34,503 nucleotides of DNA from Hyphomicrobiales bacterium (GCA_003140315.1 PLJS01000332.1:1-34503); one strand, 5' to 3'. Positions 23,833-33,777 are shown, counted from the first letter of the stretch. The notes: a model not told the origin generated them from the letters alone. Translations and numbers: made by a program.

Positions 23833-23919
23833 GTCCCGGACGCGGTGCAGCGTGAAACGGTGCACCGCTGATCCGGGACCGCCCCCTCCCTTTATCCCTC
23901 CCCCGCTTGCGGGGGAGGG
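23833..23919. repeat. REP-like palindromic repeats
   Basis: Two nested palindromes lie side by side. GTCCCGGA (23833-23840) and GCGGTGCA (23842-23849) pair with TGCACCGC (23861-23868) and TCCGGGAC (23872-23879). CCCTCCCCCGC (23896-23906) pairs with GCGGGGGAGGG (23909-23919). They sit between two minus-strand genes and resemble the scattered extragenic repeats of Bradyrhizobium-type genomes. Confidence 0.7.
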
Positions 23920-24001
23920 TAGGGTGGGGGAAACCGGCGTGCCGGGTCTGCGTCGCATCACTTCGCTTCGCTCGCACTGCGCCGCGCCCGGGACACACGA
24001 G

Positions 24002-24976
24002 TTACTTCTTCACCGGCGTCTCGGGGACGGGCGTGATCGGCCCTTTGCCGGAAAACCACGAGATGATGTTGTTGGCAACGAGCTCGTCCATGGCGCGCCG
24101 TGTCGCGTGCGACGCCGAGCCGACGTGAGGCAGCAGCACGACGTTGTCCATGTCGATCAGCTCCTGCGGGACCTTTGGTTCGTTCGCGAATACGTCAAGC
24201 CCGGCGGAGAGGATGGTCTTGTCCTTCAGCGCCTTGATCAGCGCCGCCTCGTCGACGACCGAGCCGCGCGCAACGTTGATCAAAATGCCTTCGGGCCCGA
24301 GCGCCTTGAGCACGTCGGCATTGACGAGATTTTTCGTGCCCGCGCCGCCCGGCGTGATGACGATGATGACATCGACGTCGCGCGCCATGTCGACGACGTT
24401 GGGATAGTGCCGGTAGGCGACGTCGGCCACCGGCCGGCGCGTGTGATAGACGACCGGCACCTTCATGGCGTCGAGGCGGCGGGCGATCGCCTTGCCGATG
24501 CGCCCCATGCCGATGATGCCGACGGTGCGATCACGCAATGACGGCGTGAGCTGATAGTCGCCATGGGCCGGCCATTTCCCGGCGCGCAGGTATTTCTCGG
24601 CCTGCGGCAGATGCCGGACCGTGCAGAGCAAAAGCCCGAGCGCGGTGTCGGCCACTTCCTCGTTGAGCACGTCCGGCGTGTTAGTGACGATGATGCCGTG
24701 CTCGCCCGCCCATTTGGCGTCGATGTGGTCGTAGCCGACGCCGAAGCTCGCCACGATCTCAAGCTTGGGGAACTGCGACATCATGGCGCCGTCGATTCGG
24801 CCGTGCCCGCCCGCGGCCGCGATCGCCCGCACCGCGGGTGCGATCGAGGCAACGAGCGCCTCGTGGTCCGGCGCGGCCCAGACACGATGCAGGTGCAGCC
24901 CGGACGCCTTGGACAGTTCCTCTTCGATGATCGGCTTCGGGCCAAACATCACCACATCGGCTTTCTCGCCGGGCAT
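24002..24976 (-). CDS. D-2-hydroxyacid dehydrogenase (glyoxylate/hydroxypyruvate reductase type)
   Basis: A 324-residue NAD(P)-dependent enzyme. The nucleotide motif GMGRIG is at 156-161; catalytic Arg237 (NVARGSVVDE), Glu266 (FANEP) and His284 (LLPHVGSA) are all present. The RR after the second strand (HTRRPVAD, ~178-185) favours NADPH. It reduces 2-oxoacids such as glyoxylate or hydroxypyruvate. The start at 24976 has GAGGAG nine bases upstream; in-frame ATGs further up lack this. It is divergent from the ABC importer operon, which ends in a second hydroxyacid dehydrogenase, so both may handle the imported substrate. Confidence 0.92.
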   Translation of the reverse strand: MPGEKADVVMFGPKPIIEEELSKASGLHLHRVWAAPDHEALVASIAPAVRAIAAAGGHGRIDGAMMSQFPKLEIVASFGVGYDHIDAKWAGEHGIIVTNTPDVLNEEVADTALGLLLCTVRHLPQAEKYLRAGKWPAHGDYQLTPSLRDRTVGIIGMGRIGKAIARRLDAMKVPVVYHTRRPVADVAYRHYPNVVDMARDVDVIIVITPGGAGTKNLVNADVLKALGPEGILINVARGSVVDEAALIKALKDKTILSAGLDVFANEPKVPQELIDMDNVVLLPHVGSASHATRRAMDELVANNIISWFSGKGPITPVPETPVKK

Positions 24977-25249
24977 CTTGTTCTCCTCGATCATTGGGAC
25001 TGGCACTGGGAACGTCCGCGGGGGCTTTCAGAGTCCCGTTCCCCCGGTTGCCCGTCAAGGGCGAAGATACCGCATGCTTTTTGCGCCGTCCCATGCGCGT
25101 CCGGCTTGATCTTAGCCCTTGGTCCGGAGGATGATTTCCCCCGCGCCGTCGGGGGTGGGCGGCATTGACACCGCAGCGCCTACGGCCGATGACAGGCGCG
25201 GCCCATAACACTAACATTCTAAGGGCTTGAGGAAACTGGGAGGGTGAGG

Positions 25250-26317
<1,068 letters not shown>

Positions 26318-26348
26318 AAACAAAGCAAGATCTAAAGGGAGGATGACG

Positions 26349-27668
26349 ATGAATGACTTGACCCGCCGCTCGATAATTCAGGGCGGCACCGCGCTGACGG
26401 CTGCCGGTGCGCTCACCGGGCCGGCGCTGCTCGATTTCGCCAAGGCTTGGGCTCAGTCGTCGCCGTGGAAGGCCGAGAAGGGTGCAAAGCTCACCGTAAT
26501 GCGCTGGAAGCGCTTCGTGCCGGCCGAGGACGACGCGTTCAACGCCATGGTCGCGGCATTCAAGGCGGCGACCGGCACCGACATGAATGTGTTCAGCGAA
26601 TCCTTCGAGGACGTGCAGCCGAAGGCCTCGGTTGCGGCGAATACCGGGCAGGGCATGGATCTCGCCTGGGGTCTGCACACGCTGCCGCAGCTCTTCCCCA
26701 CCAAGGTGATCGAACTCAACGACGTTGCCGATTATCTCGGCAAGAAATACGGCGGCTGGACCGCGGCGGCCGAGGCGACCTGCAAGCAGGGCAACAAGTG
26801 GCTCGGCATCCCGGTCGCGACCATCGGCGGCTACATGACCTATCGCAAGTCCGCGGTGGACAAGGCCGGCTTCAGCAAGTTCCCGACCGATTTCCCGGGC
26901 TTCCTCGAAATGTGCAAGGGCATGAAAAAGAACAACACGCCCGCCGGCTTCGCGCTCGGTCACGCCTCGGGCGACGCCAACGCCTGGCTGCACTGGATCC
27001 TGTGGGGCCACGGCGGCTACACGGTCGACAAGGACGACAAAGTCATCATCAATTCACCCGAGACCGTGAAGGCGCTCGAATACGCCAAGGCCTGCTCCGA
27101 CAACTTCATTTCCGGCGTCGCGTCCTGGAACGATTCATCGAACAACAAAGCGTTCCTGGCAGGCGATCTCTATTGCACATCGAACGGCATCTCGATCTAC
27201 ATCGCGGCGAAGGACGATCCGGCCAAGAAGGACATGGCCGAGGACATCTATCACGCGCTCTGGCCCGTCGGTCCGGTCGGCCATCCAACCGAACTGCAGC
27301 TCTGCGTGCCGATCCTGGCGTTCAAGTTCACAAAGTATCCGAACGCCGCGAAGGCCTTCATCGCCTTCATGCTGGAGAAGGAAAATTTCGACAAATGGCT
27401 GAGCGGCGCGCGGGGATATCTCACCCACACGCTCAAGGCCTACGACAAGAGCCCGATCTGGACCGCCGATCCGAAGAACGAAGTGTTCAGCCATGCCAGC
27501 GAACGCGCGCTGCCGGCGTCAGGCATCGGGCATCCGGGCGAGAAAGCCGCGACCGCGATCGCCGACTTCCTTGTCGTCGACATGTTCGCGAACTACTGCA
27601 CCGGCCGCGAGGACGCCAAGGGCGCGATCTCGATCACCGAGCGGCAGTTGAAGCGCATCTATCGCTGA
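26349..27668 (+). CDS. ABC importer substrate-binding protein, Tat-type signal
   Basis: A 439-residue family-1 solute-binding protein. The N-terminus LTRRSIIQGGTALTAAGALT is a twin-arginine signal, cleaved near AWAQ, so it is probably folded before export to the periplasm. The mature part has KLTVMRWKRFVPAEDDAFNA, WGLHTLPQLFPTKVIELNDV and IPVATIGGYMTYRKSAVDKA, the layout of sugar-binding proteins. The second of two close ATGs is chosen, six bases after GGAGG. Binding of a sugar, polyol or glycerol-type substrate is likely; the exact one cannot be read from sequence. Confidence 0.93.
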   Translation: MNDLTRRSIIQGGTALTAAGALTGPALLDFAKAWAQSSPWKAEKGAKLTVMRWKRFVPAEDDAFNAMVAAFKAATGTDMNVFSESFEDVQPKASVAANTGQGMDLAWGLHTLPQLFPTKVIELNDVADYLGKKYGGWTAAAEATCKQGNKWLGIPVATIGGYMTYRKSAVDKAGFSKFPTDFPGFLEMCKGMKKNNTPAGFALGHASGDANAWLHWILWGHGGYTVDKDDKVIINSPETVKALEYAKACSDNFISGVASWNDSSNNKAFLAGDLYCTSNGISIYIAAKDDPAKKDMAEDIYHALWPVGPVGHPTELQLCVPILAFKFTKYPNAAKAFIAFMLEKENFDKWLSGARGYLTHTLKAYDKSPIWTADPKNEVFSHASERALPASGIGHPGEKAATAIADFLVVDMFANYCTGREDAKGAISITERQLKRIYR

Positions 27669-27677
27669 AGTTACGCT

Positions 27678-27700
27678 GGGGAGGCGGCGAACGCCTCCCC
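27678..27700 (+). promoter_or_regulatory. Stable intra-operon hairpin
   Basis: GGGGAGGCG (27678-27686) pairs perfectly with CGCCTCCCC (27692-27700) across a 5-base loop. It lies 10 bases after the binding-protein stop and 80 bases before the permease. There is no T-tract, so it may protect the upstream mRNA and raise binding protein over permease, as repeats after malE do. Confidence 0.6.
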
Positions 27701-27780
27701 GGTAGCCTTGCGGAGCGGGCGGGCGGCTGTCGGGTGCCGTCCGCCTGCTAATTCCCCGGCCGGGGACGTGGAGATGACCC

Positions 27781-28740
27781 ATGGCTGACATTGCACTCGA
27801 TTCACGAGCGGCCCGGAGACCGGTGCGCGACGCCAGCGCGTGGGACCGGCTGAAGGTCAATCGTGACTGGCTCGCTGTCTGGTTCATGCTGCCGGCGATG
27901 GCGTTCCTGATCCTGTTCCTGGCCTATCCGCTGGGCCTGGGGATCTGGATATCCTTCACCGATGCCAAGATCGGCCGGCCTGGTGAATATATCGGGTTCG
28001 AGAACTACGAGTGGCTATGGGAAGACTCGATCTTCTGGCTCTCGGTGTTCAACACGCTGCTCTACACGTTCGTCGCGAGCGCGATCAAATTCGCCGTCGG
28101 CCTCTATCTGGCACTGCTGCTCAACGAGAACATGCCGTTCAAGGCGATCCTGCGCGCGCTGGTGCTGATCCCCTTCATCGTGCCGACGGTCCTCTCGGCG
28201 CTGGCCTTCTGGTGGATCTTCGATGCGCAATTCTCGATCATCTCCTGGTCGCTGCGGCATCTCGATCTCATCACGGAGAACATCAATTTCCTCGGTGACG
28301 TCAACTGGGCCCGCGGCTGCGTGATCTTCGCCAACATCTGGCGCGGCGTGCCGTTCGTAGCGATCACGCTGCTCGCCGGCCTGCAGACCGTGCAGCCCTC
28401 GCTCTATGAGGCGGCGACCATCGACGGCGCGACCAAGTGGCAGATGTTCCGCCACATCACGTATCCGTTGCTCACCCCGATCATCGCGGTGGTGATGACG
28501 TTCTCGGTGCTGTTCACCTTCACGGACTTCCAGCTCATCTGGGCGATGACGCGCGGCGGCCCGGTCAACGCCACGCACCTGATGGCGACCTTGTCGTATC
28601 AGCGCGCGATCATCGCCGGGCAACTCGGCGAAGGCGCGGCGATCTCCAGCGCCATGATCCCGTTCCTGCTCGCCGCCATCATGGTCTCGTGGTTCGGATT
28701 GCAGCGTCGCAAGTGGCAGCATGGGGAGGCGAATGACTGA
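27781..28740 (+). CDS. ABC importer permease (MalF/UgpA type)
   Basis: A 319-residue inner-membrane permease with six predicted membrane segments, beginning WFMLPAMAFLILFLAYPLGL (~38-57). The EAA loop that docks on the ATPase is EAATIDGATKWQMFRHITYP (~218-237). The family layout (soluble N-terminus of ~30 residues, then a sugar-importer core with GFENYEWLWED) fits MalF/UgpA. GGAG lies just upstream of the start. Its end overlaps the next permease gene by eight bases. Confidence 0.94.
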   Translation: MADIALDSRAARRPVRDASAWDRLKVNRDWLAVWFMLPAMAFLILFLAYPLGLGIWISFTDAKIGRPGEYIGFENYEWLWEDSIFWLSVFNTLLYTFVASAIKFAVGLYLALLLNENMPFKAILRALVLIPFIVPTVLSALAFWWIFDAQFSIISWSLRHLDLITENINFLGDVNWARGCVIFANIWRGVPFVAITLLAGLQTVQPSLYEAATIDGATKWQMFRHITYPLLTPIIAVVMTFSVLFTFTDFQLIWAMTRGGPVNATHLMATLSYQRAIIAGQLGEGAAISSAMIPFLLAAIMVSWFGLQRRKWQHGEAND

Positions 28741-29677
28741 TCTCCCCGTCCCCAAGGTCGACCTCAAGGGCGTGCTGTCGGGCCCCTCGGCGCGGGCCGC
28801 TGCGGCGGCCGCAGACGATCACTCGGAGGGCATGAGCTACCTGGAGTCGCTGCCGCGACGGCTCGTGACGCTCTATTTGCCGCTCTCGATCATCGTCATC
28901 GTGCTGTTGTTTCCGTTCTACTGGATGGCGCTGACGGCGATCAAACCAGACGACCAACTGCTCGACCTCGACAAGTTCAATCCGTTCTGGACCACGGCGC
29001 CGACGCTCAAGCACATTCAGAAGCTCCTGTTCGAAAGCCATTATGTCGGATGGCTGTGGAACACGATGTTCGTTGCGGTCTGCGCGACCGTGCTCTCGAT
29101 CGTCGCGAGCGTGCTCGCCGCCTATGCGATCGTGCGGCTGCGCTTTCGCGGCGCGCACTGGATCGGGGGGCTGATCTTCCTCGCCTATCTGGTGCCGCCT
29201 TCGATCCTGTTCATTCCGCTGGCGACCGTCGTGTTCCAGTATGGGCTGTTCGATACGCCGTTCGCCCTGATCCTGACCTATCCGACGATCCTGATCCCGT
29301 TCTCGACCTGGCTCCTGATGGGCTATTTCAAGACCATCCCCTACGAGCTGGAGGAATGCGCGCTGATCGACGGCGCGAGCCGCTGGCAGATCCTGGTTAA
29401 GATCGTGCTGCCGCTCGCGATTCCGGGATTGATCTCGGCCTTCATCTTCTGCTTCACGCTGTGCTGGAACGAATTCATCTACGCGCTCACCTTCCTGCAA
29501 TCGGTGGAGAACAAGACCGTGCCGGTCGCGATCGTGAACGAGTTCGTCGACGGCGACATCTACCGCTGGGGCTCGCTGATGGCCGGCGCGCTCGCCGGAT
29601 CATTGCCGCTGGTGGTCCTGTATGCGTTCTTCGTCGAGCATTATGTGAGCGCGATGACCGGCGCGGTGAAGGAATAA
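28733..29677 (+). CDS. ABC importer permease (MalG/UgpE type)
   Basis: A 314-residue inner-membrane permease started at the ATG at 28733, which has GGGAGG upstream and overlaps the stop of the first permease; an in-frame ATG at 28721 is less likely. A ~40-residue soluble start is followed by six membrane segments, the first at LPLSIIVIVLLFPFYWMALT. The EAA loop is EECALIDGASRWQILVKIVL (~205-224). The Ala-rich AARAAAAAADDH stretch near the N-terminus is probably a flexible leader. It pairs with the first permease to form the channel. Confidence 0.94.
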   Translation: MTDLPVPKVDLKGVLSGPSARAAAAAADDHSEGMSYLESLPRRLVTLYLPLSIIVIVLLFPFYWMALTAIKPDDQLLDLDKFNPFWTTAPTLKHIQKLLFESHYVGWLWNTMFVAVCATVLSIVASVLAAYAIVRLRFRGAHWIGGLIFLAYLVPPSILFIPLATVVFQYGLFDTPFALILTYPTILIPFSTWLLMGYFKTIPYELEECALIDGASRWQILVKIVLPLAIPGLISAFIFCFTLCWNEFIYALTFLQSVENKTVPVAIVNEFVDGDIYRWGSLMAGALAGSLPLVVLYAFFVEHYVSAMTGAVKE

Positions 29678-29680
29678 TCC

Positions 29681-30592
29681 ATGCGCGTCGGCTTCATCGG
29701 CGTCGGCCTTATGGGCCACGGCATGGCGAAGTGCCTCATCGAAAAAGGCCATGAGCTGATCGTCATGGGCCACCGCAATCGCGCGCCGGTCGACGATCTC
29801 GTCAAGCGCGGCGCCGTGGAGGCGGGATTCCCGGCCGCCGTCGCGTCGTATTCCCACGTCGTGTTCCTGTGCGTCACCGGCTCGACGCAGGTCGAGGCGC
29901 TGGTGCGTGGGCCGAACGGCATCGCGGCCGGCGCGCACGGGGGGCTGATCGTGGTCGATTGCTCGACCGCCGATCCGAACTCGACAGTGGCTCTCGCCGC
30001 CGAACTGAAGGCGCTTGGCGTTTCCTACGTGGACGCGCCGCTCGGCGGTACGCCGGCGCAGGCCGAGGAAGGCAAGCTTTCCGCCATGGTCGGCTGCGAC
30101 GCCGAGGTGTGGCCGCGCATCGAGCCGGTGATCGCCGCGTGGGCCGCCAAGGCCACGCGCGTCGGCGAAACCGGCGACGGGCATAAACTCAAATTGCTGA
30201 TGAACTTCCTCTCGATGGGCTACGGCGCGCTTTACGCCGAATTGCTCGTCGTCGCGCACAAGAACGGCGTGACGCCGCAGGCGATCGATGCCGTGATGCG
30301 CGGCAGCCGCTTCGATTGCGGCATGTATCAGACCTTCTTCGCCTGGGTGCTCAACGGTGAGGAACAGCACAAGTTCACGATCGCGAATTCGCACAAGGAC
30401 ATGCGCTATCTGGCCGCGATGGCGGCAGACGCCGGCGTCGCGAACCCGATGGGCGCCGCGGTGAAGAATTATTACGCGCTGGCTGACGCCGCGGGCCATG
30501 GCGGCGATTTCGTGCCGGCGCTGTCGGATTTCGTCGCGACGCTGAACGGCGTGAGCCCAGCCGCGCGCGCGAGCAAACAAGCCGCCGAATAG
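29681..30592 (+). CDS. 3-hydroxyisobutyrate dehydrogenase-family oxidoreductase
   Basis: A 303-residue NAD(P)-dependent beta-hydroxyacid dehydrogenase. The nucleotide motif is GVGLMG (7-12), the substrate loop is DCSTADP (93-99), DAPLGGTPAQAEEGKLSAMV (118-137) is the family signature, and the catalytic Lys171 with Asn175 is in KLLMNFL. Members oxidise 3-hydroxyisobutyrate, tartronate semialdehyde or related acids. It starts 3 bases after the permease stop, so it is the fifth gene of the transporter operon and probably acts on the imported compound or its product. Confidence 0.93.
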   Translation: MRVGFIGVGLMGHGMAKCLIEKGHELIVMGHRNRAPVDDLVKRGAVEAGFPAAVASYSHVVFLCVTGSTQVEALVRGPNGIAAGAHGGLIVVDCSTADPNSTVALAAELKALGVSYVDAPLGGTPAQAEEGKLSAMVGCDAEVWPRIEPVIAAWAAKATRVGETGDGHKLKLLMNFLSMGYGALYAELLVVAHKNGVTPQAIDAVMRGSRFDCGMYQTFFAWVLNGEEQHKFTIANSHKDMRYLAAMAADAGVANPMGAAVKNYYALADAAGHGGDFVPALSDFVATLNGVSPAARASKQAAE

Positions 30593-30991
30593 CTACCTGT
30601 TGATCCAGGCGAGGACGACACCCATCAGCACGACGCGGATGGTGTCGTAGACGATCTGCTTGACCGCGACGCTCAGCTCGATCGGCGTGACCACGTGATA
30701 GATCAGATAGGTCGGGATTACGGCCAGCGCCGCGACCGCGATGCCGTAGCGGATGCCCTGCGCGAGCCACGGACGGTCGCCTTTGCCCTGCATGTAGACC
30801 CACGCGAAGGCGACGCCGAAGATCGCCTGCGCGAAGATGAGCCAACCGATCCGGATCTGGGCTTCGGCGGGCGGGCGCATGCCCTGCGTGACCGAATAGT
30901 CGGCGTTCAGCAGCACGCCGTGCACGACGAAGCTCAAAGCCCACACCATCACGAACATCACGACGGCGGAGATGATGCATTTTTTGGTCAT
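30593..30991 (-). CDS. Small integral membrane protein
   Basis: A 132-residue protein with four predicted membrane segments: SAVVMFVMVWALSFVVHGVL (~8-27), IGWLIFAQAIFGVAFAWVYM (~48-67), YGIAVAALAVIPTYLIYHVV (~82-101) and a last one near TIRVVLMGVVLAWI. No catalytic motif and no family name I can give with certainty. Its stop directly abuts the stop of the dehydrogenase gene, a tail-to-tail end of the transporter operon. It lies 21 bases after the E2 gene on the opposite side and could be its own unit. Confidence 0.75.
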   Translation of the reverse strand: MTKKCIISAVVMFVMVWALSFVVHGVLLNADYSVTQGMRPPAEAQIRIGWLIFAQAIFGVAFAWVYMQGKGDRPWLAQGIRYGIAVAALAVIPTYLIYHVVTPIELSVAVKQIVYDTIRVVLMGVVLAWINR

Positions 30992-31012
30992 GTCGCCCTC
31001 CCTGAGAAATAT

Positions 31013-32128
31013 CTACACGATCATCGTCACCGGCCGTTCGACGAAGCCCTTGAACGCGCCAAGCAACTCCGCGCCGCGCGCGCTATCGATGACACGATGA
31101 TCGCACGAGAGCGTCACCGTCATTACGCTGACGAACTTCACCGAACCGTCCGCCGCCTCGACCGGCGCGCGGCGGGGCGAGGCGACGCTCAGCATCGTGA
31201 CGTGCGGCGGCTGGAGTACGTCGGCAACCGACGTGATGCCCGATACGCCCGGCATCGAGATCGCGGTCGAAGCGCCTTGCGTGTCGTCGGGCGCGGCCGG
31301 AGCGCCTCTCGCCTTCGAGATCGCGGTCAGTGACTTGCGCGCCGCATCGCGGATCACCGCGCGGCTATGGCCGAGCGCGAGCGTGACGTCGGACTGTTCC
31401 GACGGTGTCACGCGGGCAAGCGCCGCCGCCCAAGCCTTGATGATGACATCGGTGAGTTCGATCGCGGGCGCCGCCGCGCACAAGGCGACCGATTCGCCGA
31501 TCGCGATATCCGCGGTGAGGACGATCTGCGCGCTTGTCTGCGCGGCCGGCGCGACGGAGCGAGCGGAAGTTTTCGCTGTCTCGATATCGGCCGCCACGAT
31601 GCGGCCGTGCGGTCCGGAACCTTTGACGTTCAACAGATCGATGCCCGCTTCGCCCGCGAGGCGGCGTGCGAGTGGTGTCACGACCGTGCCCCCGGCGAGC
31701 CGCGCGGGGCCGTAATTGCGCTCGGGGCTGCGCACCTCGCGGAACGGCTCCATTTGGAATGTGGAGTGGGGCGCCGCCGCAGTTGCCGCGCTCCGCTCAT
31801 TCCCGCGCAAGCGGGAATCCATCTTTTGAGAATCCTGGACCACCGCTTTCGCGGGAATGAGCGGAGCCGGAGGCTTCGACAGTGAAATGGTCTCGCCTTT
31901 GCCCTGGATGATCGCCACCACGGCCCCGACCGGCGCGACTTCGCCCGCTTGCACATGAATCGCCGCGAGTACGCCGGCCGCAATCGCCGGCACTTCCATC
32001 GACACCTTGTCGGTCTCGATCTCGAACAGGTTGTCGCCCGGCTTCACGGCATCGCCGGCCGCGACGAACCATTTCGAGATCTTGCCCTCAGCCACGGTCT
32101 CGCCGAGCTGCGGCATCAAGACGTCCAT
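31013..32128 (-). CDS. Dihydrolipoamide acyltransferase (E2) of a 2-oxoacid dehydrogenase
   Basis: A 371-residue E2-type protein started at 32128 after GGAGG. The lipoyl domain is residues ~1-80 with Lys41 in EIETDKVSMEV. The linker (~85-135) contains a short in-frame palindromic repeat insertion. The E1/E3-binding domain is VTPLARRLAGEAGIDLLNVK (~145-180). The catalytic domain ends in SCDHRVIDSARGAELL, with the His and Asp of DHRxxD kept. The catalytic domain is ~175 residues, shorter than the usual ~230, and lacks the usual start with an MRKxIAxRL-like block; it may be less active or specialised. It receives acyl groups from the E1 encoded upstream and passes them to CoA. Confidence 0.85.
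   Translation of the reverse strand: MDVLMPQLGETVAEGKISKWFVAAGDAVKPGDNLFEIETDKVSMEVPAIAAGVLAAIHVQAGEVAPVGAVVAIIQGKGETISLSKPPAPLIPAKAVVQDSQKMDSRLRGNERSAATAAAPHSTFQMEPFREVRSPERNYGPARLAGGTVVTPLARRLAGEAGIDLLNVKGSGPHGRIVAADIETAKTSARSVAPAAQTSAQIVLTADIAIGESVALCAAAPAIELTDVIIKAWAAALARVTPSEQSDVTLALGHSRAVIRDAARKSLTAISKARGAPAAPDDTQGASTAISMPGVSGITSVADVLQPPHVTMLSVASPRRAPVEAADGSVKFVSVMTVTLSCDHRVIDSARGAELLGAFKGFVERPVTMIV
31791..31866. repeat. Palindromic repeat inserted in the E2 gene
   Basis: A 76-bp unit bounded by perfect 16-bp inverted repeats, CTCCGCTCATTCCCGC (31791-31806) and GCGGGAATGAGCGGAG (31851-31866), with an internal CCCGC/GCGGG hairpin. It is translated in frame as part of the E2 linker (LIPAKAVVQDSQKMDSRLRG). 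It resembles a scattered intergenic repeat that has entered a coding region. Confidence 0.8.
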
Positions 32129-32157
32129 CGCGAGCCTCCAGCGCAGGCGCCTCTTAC

Positions 32158-32279
32158 CTTCCCCCTTGAGGGGGAGGTCGACCGCCCGCAACGCGGTCGG
32201 GAGGGGGGTCGTTGTTGTGGCGCGAATGAGGCCAGCAACCACCCCCCTCCCCAACCCTCCCCCTCAAGGGGGGAGGGAG
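32158..32279. repeat. REP-like repeats between SSADH and E2 genes
   Basis: Two hairpin-forming GC-rich units, TCCCCCTTGAGGGGGA near 32160-32175 and TCCCCCTCAAGGGGGGA near 32258-32274, flank a central ACCGCCCGCAACGCGGTCGG palindrome. The region between the two genes contains no frame with protein character. It may reduce transcription into E2 or stabilise the upstream mRNA. Confidence 0.65.
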
Positions 32280-32310
32280 CCCACCTGCGCATGCGGCTCA
32301 TGCGGCGGTT

Positions 32311-33768
32311 CTACCAAGAGACCGAAATGTACTGCGTCTCCAAAAACTCCATCAGTCCGACATGCGCACCCTCGCGCCCCAAGCCCGACTGCTTGGTGCC
32401 GCCGAACGGCGCCGCCGGATCGGAGACGAGGCCGCGGTTGAGCCCGATCATGCCGAAGTCGAGCTTCTCCGACACGCGCATGCCGCGCGTGAGATCCTTG
32501 GTGTAGAGGTAGGCGACGAGGCCGTATTCGGTGTCGTTTGCGCGCTTCACCGCTTCGTCTTCCGACGTGAAGGTCTGGATCGACGCGACGGGCCCGAAGA
32601 TCTCCTCGTTGAGCATCTTGGCGCCGTCGGGCACGTTGGTCAGCACGGTTGCCGGATAGAAGAAGCCGGGACCGCCGGGCGCCTTGCCGCCGGTGAGCAC
32701 CGTCGCGCCTTTGCTCACCGCGTCCGCCACCAGCTCGACCACCTTGTCGCGGCCCTCGGCGTTGACCAGCGGCCCGAGCGCGACGCCGTCGTCGAGGCCG
32801 TTGCCCATCTTCAGCCCGGCCATCTTGTCGGTGAGCTTTTTCGCGAATTCGTTGTGCACCTTCTCGTGCACGTAGAAGCGGTTCGCCGCCGTGCAGGCCT
32901 CGCCCATGTTGCGCATCTTGGCGATCATCGCGCCCTCGATTGCCGCATCGATGTCGGCATCGTCGAACACGATGAAGGGCGCGTTGCCGCCGAGCTCCAT
33001 CGCGGGCTTGAGCACGCTGTCGGCGGCCTCATGCAGGAGCTTGCGGCCGACTTCCGTCGAGCCGGTGAACGAAACCACGCGCACGCGCGGATCGTGCAGC
33101 ATCGCGCTCACCACGGGCCCCGAGCGGCGCGACGGGATCACGTTGACGACGCCGGCCGGGACGCCGGCCTCTTCGAGCAGCGGCATCAGCGCCAGCATGG
33201 TCAGCGGCGTCTCGGATGCCGGCTTGAGCACGACCGGGCAGCCGGCCGCGAGCGCGGGGCCGATCTTGCGCGTCGCCATCGCGGCGGGGAAATTCCACGG
33301 CGTCACCAGCACCGCGACGCCGGCCGGCTTGTGCTGCACCACGACGCGTGCGCCCGAGGCCGGCGCCTTGTAGACCTCGCCGATGTTGCGCACGGCTTCC
33401 TCGGCGTACCAGCGGAAGAACTCGGCCGAGTAAAGCACCTCGCCCTTGGAATCCGAGAGCGCCTTGCCGTTCTCGATGGTGATGAGCTTGGCGAAGCGTT
33501 CGGCGTCGCGCACGATCAGCTCATAGGCCTTGCGCAGGATTTCGCCGCGCTCGCGCGGCTTTTTCGCCGCCCAACCCTCGAACGCACCATGCGCGGCGTC
33601 GATCGCGGCTTTCGCGTCCTCGACGCTCGCGCTCGCGACCGAAGCGACTTTATTTTCGGTCGCCGGATCGATCACGTCGAAGCGGGCGCCGTCGGAAGCC
33701 TTGCGCCACTTTCCGCCGATCCAGAGATCGGTCGGCACGTTGGCGAGGAGGTTGTCGTACATGGCCAT
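32311..33768 (-). CDS. gabD: Succinate-semialdehyde dehydrogenase (NAD(P)+), GabD-like
   Basis: A 485-residue aldehyde dehydrogenase of the SSADH group. Catalytic residues are Asn159 (PWNFP), Lys182, Glu258 (MELGGNAPF) and Cys292 (GEACTAANR). The blocks SFTGSTEVGRKLL (~233-245) and the C-terminal PFGGTKQSGLGREGAHVGLM are those of GabD-type enzymes that oxidise succinate semialdehyde to succinate. GAGGAA precedes the start at 33768 and overlaps the stop of the E1-beta gene, nine bases away, so translation is coupled. Its place inside a 2-oxoacid dehydrogenase operon suggests it handles an aldehyde linked to that pathway; other semialdehydes are possible. Confidence 0.92.
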   Translation of the reverse strand: MAMYDNLLANVPTDLWIGGKWRKASDGARFDVIDPATENKVASVASASVEDAKAAIDAAHGAFEGWAAKKPRERGEILRKAYELIVRDAERFAKLITIENGKALSDSKGEVLYSAEFFRWYAEEAVRNIGEVYKAPASGARVVVQHKPAGVAVLVTPWNFPAAMATRKIGPALAAGCPVVLKPASETPLTMLALMPLLEEAGVPAGVVNVIPSRRSGPVVSAMLHDPRVRVVSFTGSTEVGRKLLHEAADSVLKPAMELGGNAPFIVFDDADIDAAIEGAMIAKMRNMGEACTAANRFYVHEKVHNEFAKKLTDKMAGLKMGNGLDDGVALGPLVNAEGRDKVVELVADAVSKGATVLTGGKAPGGPGFFYPATVLTNVPDGAKMLNEEIFGPVASIQTFTSEDEAVKRANDTEYGLVAYLYTKDLTRGMRVSEKLDFGMIGLNRGLVSDPAAPFGGTKQSGLGREGAHVGLMEFLETQYISVSW

Positions 33769-33777
33769 GATGGTTCC

